In this document: one piece after another, positions 6,658 to 8,444 of the stretch
Position numbering within the stretch: position 1 is the stretch's first letter
Layout of the letters: the number at the start of each line of letters is the position of its first letter
Source: an uncultured Candidatus Saccharibacteria bacterium
Lineage (GTDB): Bacteria; Patescibacteriota; Saccharimonadia; Saccharimonadales; Saccharimonadaceae
Length of the DNA stretch: 8,444 nt
Direction: 5' to 3'
NCBI GenBank assembly: GCA_945916045.1
Contig: CAMEGH010000022.1
Location: 1-8,444 of the forward strand
Translations under genes and position numbers: made by a program
The notes under the pieces: model-generated
Database searches by the model: none
What the model saw: only the letters and a program-made list of their open reading frames with translations
What the model was told of the DNA's origin: nothing

Positions 6658-6663
6658 TACAAT
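6635..6663 (+). promoter_or_regulatory. Promoter of the gatCA operon
   Basis: The -35 box TTGATT (6635-6640) and -10 box TACAAT (6658-6663) are separated by 17 bp, the best -35/-10 pair in the window. Six bases separate the -10 from the gatC ATG at 6670, the same spacing as at uvrB, so the transcript should start on or near the ATG. No Shine-Dalgarno is present. Confidence 0.72.
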
Positions 6664-6669
6664 AGACAT

Positions 6670-6963
6670 ATGACACACATTACGACAGAAACGTTAGAGA
6701 ACGTGATTTCTATCAGTGCGCTCGAATTTACTCCTGCAGAAAAAGAGCGAGTGGCGGCTGATATCGAGAACATCCTCGACTATATTGACCAAATGAACGA
6801 GCTCGATACCGATGGTGTAGAGCCGACCTACCAAGTGACTGATTTGCAAAATGTATGGCGCGAAGATGCGGTAGATGAAACGTTGCTGGCGCGTGATGAA
6901 CTGCTAAAAACGGCGGGCGAAAATGTCACCCAAAGCCAAGTAAAGGTGCCAAAAGTATTATGA
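6670..6963 (+). CDS. gatC: Asp-tRNA(Asn)/Glu-tRNA(Gln) amidotransferase subunit C
   Basis: A 97-residue GatC, the small belt-like subunit that wraps GatA and GatB and stabilises the amidotransferase complex. The complex amidates mischarged Glu-tRNA(Gln) (and in many bacteria Asp-tRNA(Asn)) in organisms lacking the direct synthetase. Family landmarks are an N-terminal helical part (about 21-45, PAEKERVAADIENILDYIDQ), then ELDTDGVEPTYQV (44-56), the conserved NVWRED (61-66) and the C-terminal VPKVL (93-97). The length is typical. The stop overlaps the gatA start in an ATGA arrangement, giving translational coupling and matching the usual gatC-gatA order. The ATG at 6670 immediately follows the promoter. 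Confidence 0.96.
   Translation: MTHITTETLENVISISALEFTPAEKERVAADIENILDYIDQMNELDTDGVEPTYQVTDLQNVWREDAVDETLLARDELLKTAGENVTQSQVKVPKVL
6942..6948 (+). promoter_or_regulatory. Shine-Dalgarno for gatA
   Basis: AAAGGTG within the end of gatC lies 11 bases before the gatA ATG at 6960. This internal gene therefore has a ribosome-binding site, unlike the first gene of the operon. Confidence 0.5.
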
Positions 6964-8342
6964 CGATTGCCGATGTAAAGCAAAAAATTGCCGATTCTTC
7001 GGCGGTAGCGCAAGTGGAAGTAGCGATTGCTGCCGCGGAAAAAACCACCAGCCACAATGTGTACTTGCACATTACGCGCGAACGTGCGCTGGCGCGTGCC
7101 AAAGCGGTTGATGCCGGCGAAATTACCGGCAAATTGGCGGGTGTGCCGTTTGCCTTGAAAGATAATTTTTTGCATTTTGACGGCCCAACTACGGCGGCAA
7201 GCAAATTTCTTGATTCGTTTGAAGCGCCGCTCCAGGCCGAAGCGGTTGAGCGCATCGAAGCGGAAGGCGCAATTTGTATCGGCACGGTGAATTTGGACGC
7301 ATTTGCGCACGGCGGTTCAACCGAAAATTCTGCATTTGGCGTGACAAAAAACGCCGTTGATGCAGAACGTGTTGCGGGCGGAAGTAGCGGCGGTTCGGCG
7401 GTGGCAGTAGCACTTGGCACAGTGCCGTTTGCGCTTGGCACCGACACGGGCGGCTCGATTCGCCAGCCAGCTAGCTTTAATGGCGTAGTTGGGCTGAAGC
7501 CAACGTACGGCGCGGTAAGTCGCTACGGCGTGGTGGCGATGGCCAGCGGTACGGACACAATTGGCGTGCTGTCGGAATCGGTGGAAGATACCGAGCTTGT
7601 GATGGATATTATGGCTGGGCAAGACAAAAAAGACATGACAACCTTGCCTGACTTTTTTGCGCCAGCAGCTGCCGCGCCAAATGCCAAAAAGCTCGCGCTC
7701 ATTAAAGAATTTATGGCCGATGGTGTCGACGAGGGCGTAAAAGCGCGCATTCTTGCTGCAGCCGAAGCGCTCAAGCAGCAAGGCTACACGATCGAAGAAG
7801 TTAGCTTGCCAATCCTAAAGCACGCGCTCGCGGTATATTACGTGGTCGTTCCGGCAGAAATTAGCAGCAATTTGGCCCGCTACGACGGCATTCGTTACGG
7901 TAATCGTTCAAGCGAGGCAAATACGCTCGACGAAGTCTACAAAAAAAGCCGCACCGCTGGCTTTGTGGCAGAAAATAAGCGCCGAATTTTGATCGGCAGC
8001 TACGTGCTTTCGAGCGGTTATTTTGACGCCTATTACCAAAAAGCGCAAAAAGTTCGCACGTTGATTATTCAGGATTGCCAAAAAGTGTTGGCCGAATACG
8101 ACGCACTGATTGGCCCGGTTGCACCAAGTCCGGCGTTCAAAGCTGGTCGCAACGCCGACCCGCTCACCTCGTATTTGGAAGACGTAATGACTGTGCCAGC
8201 TAGTTTGGCGGGTTTTCCGGCCGTAAGTGTGCCCGTGGGCGAAGCGAATGGTTTGCCGGTTGGGCTGCAAATTATTGGCGACCGTCAAAAAGACGCGGAT
8301 ATTTTGGCAATTGCCAAAGAGGTGGAGGCGCTCGGTGAGTAG
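6960..8342 (+). CDS. gatA: Asp-tRNA(Asn)/Glu-tRNA(Gln) amidotransferase subunit A
   Basis: A 460-residue GatA, the amidase-signature subunit that hydrolyses glutamine and sends ammonia to GatB for transamidation of mischarged tRNA. The catalytic triad is intact: Lys67 in PFALKDN, cis-Ser142 in AGGSSGGSA, and nucleophile Ser166 in DTGGSIRQPASF. The spacings of 75 and 24 residues match Lys79/Ser154/Ser178 of Staphylococcus aureus GatA. The segment GVVGLKPTYGAVSRYG follows, as in the family. C-terminal hallmarks such as SLAGFPAVSVPVG and GLPVGLQIIG are present. At 460 residues it is slightly shorter than the usual 480-490, mainly because of a shortened C-terminal end after the last helix. It overlaps gatC by four bases and the next gene by eight, so the operon is translationally coupled. 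gatB is expected nearby but lies outside the window. Confidence 0.97.
   Translation: MTIADVKQKIADSSAVAQVEVAIAAAEKTTSHNVYLHITRERALARAKAVDAGEITGKLAGVPFALKDNFLHFDGPTTAASKFLDSFEAPLQAEAVERIEAEGAICIGTVNLDAFAHGGSTENSAFGVTKNAVDAERVAGGSSGGSAVAVALGTVPFALGTDTGGSIRQPASFNGVVGLKPTYGAVSRYGVVAMASGTDTIGVLSESVEDTELVMDIMAGQDKKDMTTLPDFFAPAAAAPNAKKLALIKEFMADGVDEGVKARILAAAEALKQQGYTIEEVSLPILKHALAVYYVVVPAEISSNLARYDGIRYGNRSSEANTLDEVYKKSRTAGFVAENKRRILIGSYVLSSGYFDAYYQKAQKVRTLIIQDCQKVLAEYDALIGPVAPSPAFKAGRNADPLTSYLEDVMTVPASLAGFPAVSVPVGEANGLPVGLQIIGDRQKDADILAIAKEVEALGE
8318..8328 (+). promoter_or_regulatory. Strong Shine-Dalgarno for the 8335 gene
   Basis: AGAGGTGGAGG is the strongest Shine-Dalgarno-like sequence in the window. 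It lies in the last codons of gatA, six bases before the GTG at 8335. It is what favours this GTG over the in-frame ATG at 8356. Confidence 0.6.
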
Positions 8343-8444
8343 CACAGTAATTATTATGCTGTTTGCGATTGTGCTGGTGTTGGGCGGCGCAATTTTGCTG
8401 GCGATTGTGACGCGCGGCCAAAAACAGCTCGACAAAGAAAAATA
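8335..8444 (+). CDS. Small membrane protein in the gat operon, 3'-truncated by window edge
   Basis: An open frame starts at the GTG at 8335, eight bases before the gatA stop codon ends, and runs off the window after 36 codons. The visible protein begins MSSTVIIMLFAIVLVLG and continues as one hydrophobic segment to about residue 25 (ILLAIV). A charged stretch rich in Lys, Gln, Arg and Asp then follows (TRGQKQLDKEK). This looks like an N-terminal membrane anchor with the remainder probably cytoplasmic or a coiled coil. I do not recognise the family. Its overlap with gatA and strong ribosome-binding site indicate it is translated as part of the gat operon. An alternative start is the ATG at 8356, which would cut into the membrane segment. 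Confidence 0.65.
   Translation, partial: MSSTVIIMLFAIVLVLGGAILLAIVTRGQKQLDKEK

Overview
The window looks like chromosomal DNA from a small-genome bacterium of the Patescibacteria (CPR), most likely Candidatus Saccharibacteria (TM7). This is an inference from the tight gene packing, overlapping genes, tRNA-dependent amidation genes (gatC-gatA), standard use of TGA as a stop (gatC ends in TGA, which argues against the UGA-glycine code of Gracilibacteria), and promoters placed almost directly on start codons. No mobile element, CRISPR array, tRNA or rRNA is visible.

Layout. (1) Positions 2-1142, plus strand: the 3' part of a PfkB-family sugar/nucleoside kinase, then, after one base, a 149-residue protein of unknown function with its own Shine-Dalgarno. 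The pair ends at a bidirectional hairpin terminator (1158-1187). (2) 1201-1893, minus strand: a LOG/TIGR00730-family protein that converges on the same terminator. (3) 1894-1978: an 85-bp divergent promoter region. (4) 1979-3946, plus: complete uvrB. (5) 3973-6615, plus: an 880-residue double-pass membrane protein with a large outside portion. It carries a trypsin/HtrA-like fold in which the catalytic His and Ser positions are Ser and Ala, and Pro/Gln-rich tails at both ends. (6) 6670 to the window end, plus: gatC, gatA and the start of a small membrane protein, each overlapping the next, preceded by a promoter that contains a long inverted repeat.

The gat genes make two subunits of the amidotransferase that converts Glu-tRNA(Gln) and/or Asp-tRNA(Asn) to the correctly charged form; gatB is not in the window. 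UvrB is the damage-verification helicase of nucleotide excision repair. The LOG protein is a predicted nucleotide phosphoribohydrolase.

The two most interesting signals are the apparently inactive membrane-tethered protease-like protein, and a consistent start-site pattern. Four first-of-unit genes (LOG, uvrB, the membrane protein, gatC) have a -10 hexamer ending 6 or 10 bases before the ATG and no convincing Shine-Dalgarno, whereas the internal genes (693, gatA, 8335) do have Shine-Dalgarno sequences. This suggests leaderless or nearly leaderless mRNAs for the first genes.
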